A stretch of 39,780 bases of DNA from Methanobacteriota archaeon (lineage in GTDB: Archaea; Thermoplasmatota; Poseidoniia; MGIII; CG-Epi1). A model generated the notes under the pieces. That model ran no database searches. It saw nothing but the letters and a program-made list of their open reading frames with translations, and was not told the DNA's origin. Of the stretch, positions 1-9,118 are shown one piece after another (the first letter of the stretch is position 1; every line of letters starts with the position of its first letter). The DNA lies in contig JAERSJ010000134.1 in assembly GCA_016845825.1 (NCBI GenBank), positions 1 through 39,780 of the forward strand. The letters run 5' to 3'. Both the position numbers and the translations under genes were made by a program.

Positions 1-328
1 CTATAACTCTGATTGTGGCAATCCAAGCTATTCCTGCTATTATTGCTCCAATAAGCGTTACAATTATTAGCCTGAAAATATCACTTAAGATCTCGTCTAA
101 AAATGAATTTGTAAGGCCTTCTGCTAAATCTGGAATAAAATTCGAAAAGAAAGGAACCAAGAATTCAACGACTAAAAAGAATGGAACCACAATAGTTGCA
201 ATAGCAGGCAAATGAAGTAGAAAGAACTTGAAAGATTCACCCAACAAAGAGAAGAAACCCTTGTCACTTGGTTTAAAAATCTCTGTAGATTTTTCCTCTG
301 TTTCAATAACTATGTCTTCTTCTTCCAT
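1..328 (-). CDS. Partial membrane protein, function unknown (C-terminus outside window)
   Basis: An open frame runs from an ATG at 328 leftward off the window with no stop, giving about 109 residues. An acidic N-terminus (MEEEDIVIETEEK) is followed by an amphipathic stretch and at least two hydrophobic segments, around residues 35-60 and 85-109, so it is an integral membrane protein. I do not recognise the family. A weak T-rich TATA-like stretch (351-358) lies about 26 nt upstream of the ATG, which fits a leaderless start. It is divergent from mutL across an 82-nt gap. Nothing visible ties it to mismatch repair. Confidence 0.7.
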   Translation of the reverse strand, partial: MEEEDIVIETEEKSTEIFKPSDKGFFSLLGESFKFFLLHLPAIATIVVPFFLVVEFLVPFFSNFIPDLAEGLTNSFLDEILSDIFRLIIVTLIGAIIAGIAWIATIRVI

Positions 329-410
329 AAAATACTATAAACATCTGTCTTAAAAAATTAGACTCTAATCAACAAATGTGAAAAAAGTGTTTTAGAGGGG
401 GGACAATTGG

Positions 411-2144
411 GTGTTAACATTGATGCCTGAAATCCAAATTTTAGATGAGCACACCATCAACCAAATTGCTGCTGGTGAAGTAATTGAAAGGCCTGCATCT
501 GTTGTTAAAGAACTTGTTGAAAATTCCCTAGATGCTGGTGCTAAAAATATTTGGATTAGAATTGAGGAAGGTGGTACTTCACTAATTGTCGTTAGAGATG
601 ATGGGAAAGGTATGGATCGAGTAGATGCTGAAAATGCATTCAAAAAACACGCTACATCAAAAATAAGAGTATTTGATGATTTGCAAAATGTCAATACATC
701 TGGCTTTCGTGGAGAAGCTTTGCCTTCAATAGCCTCAATCTCAAGAATGAGAATGTCGACGTGCACAAAAGATGACAACATAGGAACTCGAATAACTATA
801 GAAGGCGAAAATGAATTAGCTATTGAGGATTTAGCAACGCCTCAAGGAACTAAAATCGAAGTTGCCGATTTATTTTTCAATACCCCCGTGAGATCAAAAT
901 ATCTAAAAAGAGTCTCTACCGAACTCCAACATATTGTGAAGATAGTTACTATAGAAGCTATCAGAAGACCTGATGTTTCTTTTACACTTACACACGGAGA
1001 GAGAAAGATAGTTGATGCTCCAGAATCTGATTTGAAAACAAGAATTGGTGTTCTTTTGGGGAATGATGCTGCTAAAGAATTAATTGAATTTAAGGGAGAT
1101 AGTGAAGATTTCCAATTGAGAGGTTTCTTGACAAAACCTGCAATTTCACGTAAAACAACTTCAGGACTATACCTTCACATTAATGGACGGCCTGTACAAG
1201 CTCGAAATATTTGTTATTCAATTAAGGGTGCTTACGGCAGTTTATTACACGACGGACATTTTCCATTAGGTGCTCTATTCATAGAAATTCCAAAAAATGA
1301 TGTCGATGTAAATGTACACCCTGCAAAAACAATAGTCAGAATAGCTAAAGAAGAAATTGTTAGCAAAAAGATTAGAGTTGTAATTAACGAAACCTTAGCT
1401 GAACATGCATTAATTGCACACGTGGATTTGAGTGATACGAAAACATTCACTAGTATTGCAACTACTAACGATAAGGTAAAACCAAGACAATTGAATAATG
1501 TTGATTCCTTCCAACAAGAATTTGAGGTTGATTTTCACCAAAATGATGTTCAAGAGACAAATATGCCTACAATGCGCCCACTAGCGCTTGTGGAAAATAA
1601 ATACATAGTTGCCTTAGGTTTAGATGGAGTATTCATTATTGATTTTCATGCTGCTCACGAAAGGGTAATGTATGAACGATTGAAAGATCAAATGAGATTT
1701 AAAAGAATAGGAAGTCAAAATTTGTTGGCTCCAATTTCTCTAGAATTATCTAAAAGTGAAACAAATGCTTTCGAGAAGATGCTACCTGAAATAAATGAAA
1801 TGGGATTTGAGGCAGAGAAGTTTGGTCCTTCTTCGTTTATGATACGTAGCGTGCCTGCATTATTGGCTGGATCTGAGCCAGACCGAATAAGAGAAGCTAT
1901 CGATGATGTTGTTGAAAGTGGTTCAATGAAGTCCGCAGAGGATAGGCATCAACATATGATGTACACTGTAGCTTGTCATTCTGCGCTTAGGGCTGGTGAC
2001 AAGTTGTCAATGGCACAAATGGAATTTATAATAAGGGAAATGGAATCTATTCCAAATCCTTACGCTTGTGTTCACGGAAGACCTACTGTAATGACTATTA
2101 CTCCTGATGAATTAGATAAAAAATTCAAGCGAAGCGGATTCTAA
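411..2144 (+). CDS. mutL: DNA mismatch repair protein MutL
   Basis: MutL couples mismatch recognition by MutS to strand incision. The GHKL ATPase motifs are all visible: ELVENSLDAG near residue 35, DDGKGM near 65 and GFRGEAL near 100. The C-terminal part carries the endonuclease metal motif in the form DFHAAHERVMYE (canonical DQHA-x2-E-x4-E, with Gln replaced by Phe), then ACHSALR and CVHGRP, so it looks nicking-competent like most non-enteric MutL. At 577 residues it is of usual bacterial length. The GTG at 411 is preferred because a GAGGGGGG Shine-Dalgarno-like run (395-402) sits 8 nt upstream; an in-frame ATG at 423 is the alternative. The stop overlaps the convergent exporter gene by 4 bp. 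MutS/MutL are patchy in archaea and usually read as bacterial acquisitions. No mutS is in the window. Confidence 0.95.
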   Translation: MLTLMPEIQILDEHTINQIAAGEVIERPASVVKELVENSLDAGAKNIWIRIEEGGTSLIVVRDDGKGMDRVDAENAFKKHATSKIRVFDDLQNVNTSGFRGEALPSIASISRMRMSTCTKDDNIGTRITIEGENELAIEDLATPQGTKIEVADLFFNTPVRSKYLKRVSTELQHIVKIVTIEAIRRPDVSFTLTHGERKIVDAPESDLKTRIGVLLGNDAAKELIEFKGDSEDFQLRGFLTKPAISRKTTSGLYLHINGRPVQARNICYSIKGAYGSLLHDGHFPLGALFIEIPKNDVDVNVHPAKTIVRIAKEEIVSKKIRVVINETLAEHALIAHVDLSDTKTFTSIATTNDKVKPRQLNNVDSFQQEFEVDFHQNDVQETNMPTMRPLALVENKYIVALGLDGVFIIDFHAAHERVMYERLKDQMRFKRIGSQNLLAPISLELSKSETNAFEKMLPEINEMGFEAEKFGPSSFMIRSVPALLAGSEPDRIREAIDDVVESGSMKSAEDRHQHMMYTVACHSALRAGDKLSMAQMEFIIREMESIPNPYACVHGRPTVMTITPDELDKKFKRSGF

Positions 2145-4747
2145 TTACTAGCTGATTCTAAATTACCAAACTGGTATAGTAATGCTGGAAGCATAATTAC
2201 TGCAGCTACAAATGATAAGAAAATCATGACTGCCATAATTAATCCAAATGTTACAAACAGAGGCATTATGGATAGTGCAAGAACCATAAATCCTATGAAA
2301 TCTGTAAATGCTGACATTGCAACATTATTGCCTGTTTCATCTAGACTTTCTTCCATCCAGTCTTCTTGAGAACCTGATGGATTTTCAAAACGAGCTTCAC
2401 GTACTCTTTGCACCATATGAATTGCATAATCTACACCAAGACCTATTGCCAAACTAGATATCTGAACAGTAACCAAATTTACTGGAGTATCGGATAATAC
2501 CATTCCACCCCTTAGCCAGAGTGTGATTGCAATAACTGGAAGAATTGTAATCAAACTTAATCTTACATCTCTGAGAACTATGAGTACAATTACGAAAGCC
2601 AAAATTATCGCAACAACTAAGCTTTCTTGGAAACTATCTGTAATTTCTAACATGTAAACATATCTCTCATAGCTTAATCCTGCAACTGTAACAGAAACTC
2701 CATCAATTTCTTCCAAACTAGAAGCTGAATTATCTAAGTCTTCTTTTAAATCCATCATAGAGCCATAAATATCGTCTGGCCTCTCAACCTGGAACCAAGA
2801 TCTAGCCATAGTCACATTTCCATTTTCTAACACATATAATTCTCTGGCTTCAGATGATGAAATTCTGAAAGTCCCCTCTAGGTTGACTGTACCATTTCTG
2901 TAAACATAATTTAGTACTTTGGAAATTTCATCATTTGATGTAGGGAAACCAGTTTGGGGGTCAATTGTTTTAGGAATGTATCCTGTACCTGGAACGTTAG
3001 TAGCTAGAAGTGACTGAGTGCGAACAACATAAGGAATACTACCAAGCCAAGTTGCACTCGGACTATATGTGGCCACATCTTGCTCCATGTTATCAATTTG
3101 TACAATTGTCTCATAATTTGCAAGATTATCACCTTCAATTAAATAATATCCAGGTTCTCCATTTTCGGTAAAAGTTGCTTGACCCAATGAAACAGTCTGG
3201 ATGAATCTAGAATCATTGTCTGCATAATCTTTAACGTCAAATCTTGATTCTGGATTACCAAGGACTAATGGAGATAAAGCAACACTAATTATCAAGAAAA
3301 TAACTAACATTGGCATGGATCTGTTTGCCATAAGTGAAGATAATTTTTTGACACTCAGAATTTGACCCATAGTAGAAGGTTCTAAACTTGATTCTTTAGG
3401 AGGAATTATACTTCTGAGGACAGGAACAAAAACACCCATTATTAGGTAAGCTTGAATAATTCCCAATGGACCTAGTATTCCCCATTCAAATAAATCTGGA
3501 ATTGCACTTAGAGTTGCTGTACCAAAAGCAACTACGGTAGTAACTGTAGCTACACCTAATGCAGGAAGGAGGGACTTAATTGCTGCAAATGCGCCTAGTA
3601 TACTAGCTTCTCTAGGATGACTAGAAAATATAGGGTTCTCTAAAGTTAGTCTACGCCACCTTGTAAGACTGTGAATAACAAAATCCACGCCTAAAGCAAG
3701 CATCAAAATCGGTAGCATTGCCGCTAATTGAGTCTGAGGGAACCCAAGCCAAAATGAGTTGGCAGTCATACATATCATGACAAGAGCTAAACCTAAACCA
3801 CTTACAAGAACGTCAAGAACATTTCTAAAATAGAAAGACAACAATGCAACCATAAGGAAAAATGAAAGACCAATAAGTGGAGCTGTTGAATTAATCTGAT
3901 CTTCAAGTTCTAATCCAAATGCTAGATAGGAATAAAAGTTAACTTCTTCATCAGAATCTAAGTCTTCTAGATAAAATGCATCTACCTTTTGTTCCCAATA
4001 TTCAAAATGTTCGTAATCGCCCCTTTGCCTAGGGTAATCAGCGTATAATCTTGATGAGTTAGCCTCACCTACCATTGAAAATCCTTTAGATTTCCATTCA
4101 GTACCTGGACTTGCCATTAACACTGTGGCATTTCCAGAATCATCCTTAGGCTTAGTGCATCCCTCTTCTCCTAAAACACACAAATCTGGAGAAACTATTT
4201 GCCTGTAAGCAAATGTACCATCATCAGTTTGGAAGTTGAATAAAGAATTTAGAATTGTGGTGAGATCATCTTGACTGGCAGTCTCAAAATTAGGCCCTGT
4301 ATATCCAATAACTGTCGTTAATGGAGTTTCATTATTCATAATCGAGCGAACCGTGTCTGCAATCCCCCAAATAGATGATAATTCATTTTGTGAAGTTTGC
4401 CAATTAAATTTAACATCAAAATATTGGCTGGTGATGTTATCTGCTCGAAGATTATCGTTTCGCTCTACAGTCTCCCTGAAAACATCCATTTTTAGAGTAT
4501 TGTGATCTTCTGAGTCTAATGAATTACCCATTACAATCTGGAAAATAAGCCAGTATTCCTCTGGCATGCTTTCCTCTGCCCTGTCGGATGCTTTCCAAAC
4601 ATCACTGTCAGGATAAGAGAACTCTTCCCTTTGACTCATTTCTCTTCCTAAATCTGGAGAGAAACCTGCAAAGATAAAAAGAAAGAAAGCAAAGAAAGCA
4701 AACATTGAAAGTTGCCAGCGTTTTAGCGAAGAATATGCGCCACTCAT
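2141..4747 (-). CDS. RND superfamily exporter (MMPL / HAE3-like)
   Basis: An inner-membrane, proton-driven RND-type transporter, probably moving lipids or other hydrophobic compounds; the substrate is unknown. From the ATG at 4747 it has 868 residues in the classical two-fold layout: one TM near residue 15, an extracellular domain to about 285, a TM bundle (about 290-450), a second single TM near 475, an extracellular domain to about 715, and a final TM bundle. The RND signature occurs twice, as ALGVDFVIH and AIGLGVDYAIH. The frame can be extended to a TTG at 4753, but a TATA-like box (4768-4776) lies 26 nt before the ATG and favours a leaderless ATG start. The 3' end overlaps mutL by 4 bp. 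The length matches archaeal HAE3-type exporters, which act without an outer-membrane partner. Confidence 0.9.
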   Translation of the reverse strand: MSGAYSSLKRWQLSMFAFFAFFLFIFAGFSPDLGREMSQREEFSYPDSDVWKASDRAEESMPEEYWLIFQIVMGNSLDSEDHNTLKMDVFRETVERNDNLRADNITSQYFDVKFNWQTSQNELSSIWGIADTVRSIMNNETPLTTVIGYTGPNFETASQDDLTTILNSLFNFQTDDGTFAYRQIVSPDLCVLGEEGCTKPKDDSGNATVLMASPGTEWKSKGFSMVGEANSSRLYADYPRQRGDYEHFEYWEQKVDAFYLEDLDSDEEVNFYSYLAFGLELEDQINSTAPLIGLSFFLMVALLSFYFRNVLDVLVSGLGLALVMICMTANSFWLGFPQTQLAAMLPILMLALGVDFVIHSLTRWRRLTLENPIFSSHPREASILGAFAAIKSLLPALGVATVTTVVAFGTATLSAIPDLFEWGILGPLGIIQAYLIMGVFVPVLRSIIPPKESSLEPSTMGQILSVKKLSSLMANRSMPMLVIFLIISVALSPLVLGNPESRFDVKDYADNDSRFIQTVSLGQATFTENGEPGYYLIEGDNLANYETIVQIDNMEQDVATYSPSATWLGSIPYVVRTQSLLATNVPGTGYIPKTIDPQTGFPTSNDEISKVLNYVYRNGTVNLEGTFRISSSEARELYVLENGNVTMARSWFQVERPDDIYGSMMDLKEDLDNSASSLEEIDGVSVTVAGLSYERYVYMLEITDSFQESLVVAIILAFVIVLIVLRDVRLSLITILPVIAITLWLRGGMVLSDTPVNLVTVQISSLAIGLGVDYAIHMVQRVREARFENPSGSQEDWMEESLDETGNNVAMSAFTDFIGFMVLALSIMPLFVTFGLIMAVMIFLSFVAAVIMLPALLYQFGNLESASN

Positions 4748-4767
4748 ACTCAATTCCCGGTACTCTC

Positions 4768-4776
4768 TTATTAAAA
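4768..4776 (-). promoter_or_regulatory. TATA-like box for the RND exporter gene
   Basis: TTTTAATAA on the minus strand is centred about 25-26 nt before the ATG at 4747, the spacing seen at many other genes in this window. It lies in the short gap after the cupin stop, so the exporter can be transcribed on its own. Confidence 0.5.
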
Positions 4777-4784
4777 GTATTTAC

Positions 4785-5282
4785 CTAATGCTTAACCGTT
4801 GGTACTAATTGAGATGCAAAGTGATCATATTCTTCCCCTAAGTGGATATAGCACCTGACCCAAGGATAAAATCTACCATCCTGAGCCTCAATAAATCTCC
4901 AAACATGACCTTCGCCCTCTAAATCTTCCGCAAGTAGAATATCACCTCTGCGAATTACAACTTTGTGCTCGGAATCATCTGAATCAACTCCACAACTTTT
5001 GAACTCCAGACAACCGCTCAAAGAAAGTACTAATTGCCTTCTAGGTGCTGTATGGGCTAATTTGGGACCTTCACCTTCTACATTTTCTGGAACTGGAGTA
5101 ACTGCAAATTGTGTTTTGACATCACCTGAATTATCTCCTAAGTTCTTATTCACTAATAAGGATGAAAATAAACCTACAGAACCTAAACCTGTCTTCGGTT
5201 CTATGGGAATTTGCATCTTGGCAAATCTAGTGTGGCCACTACTGTCAGTATACATTCTGACTACTGGTATACCCTCTGTCAT
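4785..5282 (-). CDS. Cupin-domain protein
   Basis: A 165-residue single-domain cupin. The core is recognisable from HTAPRRQLVLSLSG (residues ~78-91) and RRGDILLAEDLEGEGHVWRF (~111-130), the HxxPRRQ ... GD(I/V)LLAED ... GH pattern of a common small-cupin family of unknown substrate. Two Cys residues lie in the segment between the two motifs. There is no signal peptide, so it is probably cytosolic. It follows the giant cupredoxin gene with a 30-nt gap. The start codon sits in the loop of a perfect 9-bp stem (5271-5292), which is very unusual; see the findings. Residue Met23 is the next possible start but would cut into the conserved N-terminal part. Confidence 0.8.
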   Translation of the reverse strand: MTEGIPVVRMYTDSSGHTRFAKMQIPIEPKTGLGSVGLFSSLLVNKNLGDNSGDVKTQFAVTPVPENVEGEGPKLAHTAPRRQLVLSLSGCLEFKSCGVDSDDSEHKVVIRRGDILLAEDLEGEGHVWRFIEAQDGRFYPWVRCYIHLGEEYDHFASQLVPTVKH

Positions 5283-5292
5283 AACAGAGGGT
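5271..5292 (-). promoter_or_regulatory. Perfect hairpin or palindrome enclosing the cupin start codon
   Basis: ACCCTCTGT and ACAGAGGGT are exact reverse complements separated by four bases. On the minus strand the loop is TATG, which holds the cupin ATG. As RNA, this hairpin would hide both the start codon and its flanks. As DNA, it is a 22-bp near-palindrome that a dimeric regulator could bind. It is about 20 nt downstream of the stop of the upstream gene, so it could also mark an mRNA 3' end. Confidence 0.6.
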
Positions 5293-5312
5293 TACCAACC
5301 AGTTATTTAGGT

Positions 5313-8300
5313 TTAGTGGATTCTGCGGCGTAGACCAGCTGCGCCAACCAAAACCAATGAACCGAATACGAAACCAAGACTTGGCACTTCTTCGTCTTCT
5401 ATTGCTTGTTGAACTGGATCATCTGTTCCGTTACCGACTGTAACTTGACCAACCATACCTAATTGTGCATGCGGTGCACAAACATAGTAGTGTACTTTGT
5501 TATCTTCTGTGAATGTGTGCCTGAAATCAACGGTCATTGCAGGGTCACCGCTACTGAATCCAAAGTCAATTGCTGTTAAATTCGAAGTTGAATCATATTC
5601 GCCTTCTAGCTCAACCACATTGTGTGCCATTGCTGCATCTTTCCATTGCCAACATACTGTCTCTCCAGCCTTTATAGATAATTTAACTGGGTCAAAAGCC
5701 ATTCCATCTGATGAAAGACCAACTACATAATCACAATCTGGCTGTGGTTTCTCTTCAGCCTTTTTGCTAAAAGTAATATTAGTATGACCGGTTCCTGTCA
5801 TGGTCCCATCTGCATTAACCACACAGTTGTTATCACAACTAGTAAACTCATACCCATCAAGTACTTCAAGCTCTAATGTCCATTTTTCATTACTTTCAAA
5901 AGGGATTGATGCAACGTGGCTTTCTCTACTATTGTCTACCCCTTCAAACTTGATCTTAAATTCAAATTTACAAATCAGTGGTTTACCTGCATTAGCAGCA
6001 TTATCACCAACCATGTTATCAGATGAAGGTCTGCAATCGTCTCCTGCATCTTCAGGATCTTCAACTCCGACAATTCCATCTAGCATTACCGGATTCTCGT
6101 CGTCTTCATAGTCATCACGGTCACCGTGGTCGTCATGGTCACCATGATCATCGTGATCTCCATGGTCATCGCGGTCAGACATCATGCTCAACGCTTTGTC
6201 CAAAACACATTGTGCTAATTCTTCATTAACGTCCTCAGAAATGCCCTCACACATAGATAAGAATTCATCTAATGTCATCTGATTGTGGGTAACATAATGA
6301 TTAAACCAATCAACAATCATTTGAAGATCATTGTTGCTGTCCCAACTGCTAACATCAAAATCATTGAGTGACATATGATCATCGTGGTCTCCATGGTCAT
6401 CATGATCTCCGTGGCCATCGTCATCATCGAAGATACCAAGCTCTGCCATCAAATACATTAATTCCACAATGTTATCTGCTGCTGATGAGGCATCTAGGTC
6501 TCCATCTTCGTAAGCTGTCATATTTTCGGCTAAACCAAAAATCACAACGAAAATCATGAAGAAGTCATCACAAGATGCTTCTTCACCCGTGTCTTCGTCA
6601 TAACAAGTTGGTTCCATCTCTGCATATTCAGCATGAGGGAAGTGGTTCCTATCCGTTCCTTGAATGTATGTGTAATTGCCGTTTTCATCATAGTCCCATG
6701 AACCCATTTCTAGTTCACCAGTCCAATTTTCAACTTCTGATCCATCTTCTGCGTGAATGAAATTATTGAATTCAGCAGTATTGTGAGAGGCTGTAACAAT
6801 CACATAGTCTCCTGGAGACAAGTCCATTTCCATGTGAATTACATTACAAGACTCTATCTCATCGGGACAATCCATTTCATCATCTGAATAATAGTTAGCC
6901 ATCATTGAGCCGATTAGACCTGAACTCGTATCATCCATATCAAGTGCATCGTAAACATATACCATTCCATGAGATGAATAGCATTCTTCATTACCACCAT
7001 ATTCGTAACATTGGAATAAATATGAAGTTAGCATACCAGTAAATCCTTCATCACCAACAATAAAAGTTTCAGCATGGTACATAACGAATTCACCAAAATC
7101 ATTGTCTGTTGTTTTAGCGTCTAAGAAATCTGCTACAGGAGAGTCTTCAGTTATGTTTCCAGAAATATTCATAACATGTGAACCTGAAGAATCATACATA
7201 ACATGATGATATGAGCCAATGCCGAAGTGAACTATTTCTTCATCGTCAGATGTATAGTCCGTCCAACTATTTCCTTTCGTTACTATTGTATAAGAATTAC
7301 CTGCTACTAAGTCTGCGAGAATAATTTCCGTGCAATCTACGTATGTTTTGTTTTCATCACCCCAGTCACAGAATGAACCGCTGCGAGTAATGATTTGATC
7401 GGCAGTCAATTCGTCGCCGATGTCTTCACTAGGAACATTTCCATCCATAAGGAAAACATCTCCGTACCAATTAGTGTATCCGGAAATTTGGTCTTCATCT
7501 TCACCATCGTCGCAGTCCCAGTAGCCATCATTAACAGACTCGATGTAAATTTGAGAACCATCATGACAATCAAACCAATTTACTGGCTCACCATCACAGT
7601 CATCATCGTTCCACATTTGGCAGTCATCTGATGTATCGTCTGGCGTATTGTTATCGTACCACTGTTCATCAGCGCCATCATCACAGTCACCCCATCCGTC
7701 ATTTACATTGTAGAAAGGTATTTCATTTCCATTTCCACAAATGAAAGTCATATCTTCCATTTCAATTTCAATGAATTCTATTTCAATCATAACTTCACCG
7801 TCACTGGCGGCATTGAATGTGTGTAAATCATAAAGACCTGAATCGTGTGCATCAAACCAATCACCACCGTCGTCACCCATGTCCATATCACTCATGAAAT
7901 CTTGCATTGCATCACTTGCCAAAAACTCTTCAGCTGTAGAATCGCCATCCTCATAAGCGAACATTTCGTAGAAGAAGTTAAGGTCATCTCCGTCGTGGCT
8001 GTGATGTCTGTCATAATCTGTGTGAGAATATCCGTCGCTTCCATCTTCATGATCATGGTGATAATCTTCATCTCCATGGTGGTGAAGGCCATCTTCAGTA
8101 TCGTGATGGTCTGGATGATTATCTCCATTGTCCTCGTCATTTGAGTCACAGACGTTAGGATTATCTTTGCAATAATCATACATAAGCCTCATGCAAGACA
8201 TATTCATACTTCCATTTTGACATTCTTGCATTGCTCTACAATCATCTTCAGACAAACCAGGTGGACAACTGTGGTCACCTCCATGGTGCCCATCGTGATC

Positions 8301-9005
8301 GTCGTTCTCCATCATCATGGCCCAATGATTGTAACATTCTTGTGAGATTTCACCAGGATTAGTTCCCAACATATCTTCACACATTTCAGAAACATCTTGT
8401 CTCATTTCGTTAGACCCATCTAATGGCCATTCAGTTTCGATTTTAACAAGCCATTCTTCTAGACTTTCCATTTTGACGTGTACAGCATAATTTTCAGGTT
8501 GCCAGTCTCTATCGTCGTCTCCATCATTAGGTCCACTATTTGCTGAAACCCACATTAATCCTGCTTCATTACAAGCTTCTGGAGTAGTTATTGAAAAATC
8601 AACTTCATGAGTGTCAATGTCATAACATACCATCATTGTATCAGGTCCATCATCGGGACCTGTAACATCTGAAACAAATCGCTGGTACTCATTTTCGTCT
8701 ATGACTCCATCTTCACCGCTGTATTGATCAAAGATACCCCTACATTGTTCCTCAGATTGGTCTTCTGGACAAATAGCCATCAATTCGTTAAATTCTATGG
8801 TTCCGTTACCATTTTCATCTAAATCTGAAAATGATGGAAGACCGTGGTTATCATGATTTCCATTATCGTCATCATGATCGTGGTCATGTTCTTCATCGTC
8901 ATGATTTTCGTGGTCTGCACTTGCATTGTAAGCTGGGATAGCTACAAATGCACTCAATACCATCATGAAAATTACTGCTAGCGCTGCTAGTCTACTTATG
9001 TTCAT
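5313..9005 (-). CDS. Giant secreted acidic protein with EF-hand, LDLa-like repeats, His/Asp-rich repeats and C-terminal cupredoxin
   Basis: 1230 residues. There is a signal peptide (about 1-30), then a His/Asp-rich stretch (~31-56). A pair of EF-hand-like loops follows (DLDENGNGTIEF and a second near residue 100). A Cys-rich block lies around 240-290. Two LDL-receptor class A-like units (~420-448 and ~475-505) both have VNDG(W/Y)xDCDDGxDE. Further tandem HGDHDD repeats lie near 860-875 and 940-965. The C-terminal type-1 copper cupredoxin domain (~1090-1195) has ligands visible as AHNV and YVCAPHAQLGM (Cys, His, Met). A final hydrophobic segment ending RRRIH anchors it. The protein is very acidic and rich in potential Ca, Cu and Zn ligands. 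Likely roles are cell-surface electron transfer by the cupredoxin and metal binding by the repeats; both are inferences. A strong TATA box precedes it. Confidence 0.85.
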   Translation of the reverse strand: MNISRLAALAVIFMMVLSAFVAIPAYNASADHENHDDEEHDHDHDDDNGNHDNHGLPSFSDLDENGNGTIEFNELMAICPEDQSEEQCRGIFDQYSGEDGVIDENEYQRFVSDVTGPDDGPDTMMVCYDIDTHEVDFSITTPEACNEAGLMWVSANSGPNDGDDDRDWQPENYAVHVKMESLEEWLVKIETEWPLDGSNEMRQDVSEMCEDMLGTNPGEISQECYNHWAMMMENDDHDGHHGGDHSCPPGLSEDDCRAMQECQNGSMNMSCMRLMYDYCKDNPNVCDSNDEDNGDNHPDHHDTEDGLHHHGDEDYHHDHEDGSDGYSHTDYDRHHSHDGDDLNFFYEMFAYEDGDSTAEEFLASDAMQDFMSDMDMGDDGGDWFDAHDSGLYDLHTFNAASDGEVMIEIEFIEIEMEDMTFICGNGNEIPFYNVNDGWGDCDDGADEQWYDNNTPDDTSDDCQMWNDDDCDGEPVNWFDCHDGSQIYIESVNDGYWDCDDGEDEDQISGYTNWYGDVFLMDGNVPSEDIGDELTADQIITRSGSFCDWGDENKTYVDCTEIILADLVAGNSYTIVTKGNSWTDYTSDDEEIVHFGIGSYHHVMYDSSGSHVMNISGNITEDSPVADFLDAKTTDNDFGEFVMYHAETFIVGDEGFTGMLTSYLFQCYEYGGNEECYSSHGMVYVYDALDMDDTSSGLIGSMMANYYSDDEMDCPDEIESCNVIHMEMDLSPGDYVIVTASHNTAEFNNFIHAEDGSEVENWTGELEMGSWDYDENGNYTYIQGTDRNHFPHAEYAEMEPTCYDEDTGEEASCDDFFMIFVVIFGLAENMTAYEDGDLDASSAADNIVELMYLMAELGIFDDDDGHGDHDDHGDHDDHMSLNDFDVSSWDSNNDLQMIVDWFNHYVTHNQMTLDEFLSMCEGISEDVNEELAQCVLDKALSMMSDRDDHGDHDDHGDHDDHGDRDDYEDDENPVMLDGIVGVEDPEDAGDDCRPSSDNMVGDNAANAGKPLICKFEFKIKFEGVDNSRESHVASIPFESNEKWTLELEVLDGYEFTSCDNNCVVNADGTMTGTGHTNITFSKKAEEKPQPDCDYVVGLSSDGMAFDPVKLSIKAGETVCWQWKDAAMAHNVVELEGEYDSTSNLTAIDFGFSSGDPAMTVDFRHTFTEDNKVHYYVCAPHAQLGMVGQVTVGNGTDDPVQQAIEDEEVPSLGFVFGSLVLVGAAGLRRRIH
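6095..6180 (-). repeat. His/Asp-rich tandem repeat (HGDHDD units)
   Basis: Short degenerate tandem units encode HGDHDD within the giant cupredoxin protein. A second block lies at about 6375-6430, and looser His/Asp-rich stretches at about 7985-8130 and 8840-8920. The pattern gives misleading open frames on the opposite strand. Confidence 0.75.
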
Positions 9006-9026
9006 AACTCTTTCTAGAAATAAGCG

Positions 9027-9034
9027 TATATATA
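9027..9034 (-). promoter_or_regulatory. TATA box for the giant cupredoxin gene
   Basis: A perfect alternating TATATATA is centred 25.5 nt upstream of the ATG at 9005. This implies transcription starting at or next to the start codon (leaderless). It is the strongest TATA box on this part of the strand. Confidence 0.7.
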
Positions 9035-9081
9035 GATTCAGTTCATTTTAGGTATGCCTAAAAATAGCTGAATACACTGTT

Positions 9082-9101
9082 GGGAGCGGGTGAGCGCTCC
9101 C
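9082..9101 (-). terminator. GC-rich hairpin between the two cupredoxin genes, possible transcript end
   Basis: GGGAGCG and CGCTCCC form a 7-bp GC-rich stem with a 6-nt loop. On the minus strand it lies about 18 nt after the stop of the fasciclin gene and after a CA-repeat (9101-9112), and is followed by a T-rich tract (TATTTTTA, about 9058-9065). Archaeal termination depends mainly on U-rich tracts, so the hairpin may instead stabilise the mRNA 3' end. Confidence 0.5.
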
Positions 9102-9118
9102 TTGTGTGTGTGTTGTCT

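Noticed and set aside
392-781. 129-aa minus-strand ORF within mutL
   Set aside because: It is antisense to the highly conserved ATPase region of MutL; the open frame is explained by codon bias.
6023-6559. Plus-strand His/Arg-rich ORFs resembling repeat proteins
   Set aside because: They are antisense to the HGDHDD repeats and have no promoter or start context.
7845-8179. Overlapping ORFs of 95-99 aa on both strands, rich in Ile, Met, His or Val
   Set aside because: They are frame shadows of the His/Asp-rich GAT/CAT repeats in the giant cupredoxin gene.
9101-9112. CA/TG dinucleotide run as a possible regulatory or phase-variable repeat
   Set aside because: Only about six units long and between genes rather than at a promoter spacer or coding start; no evidence of function.
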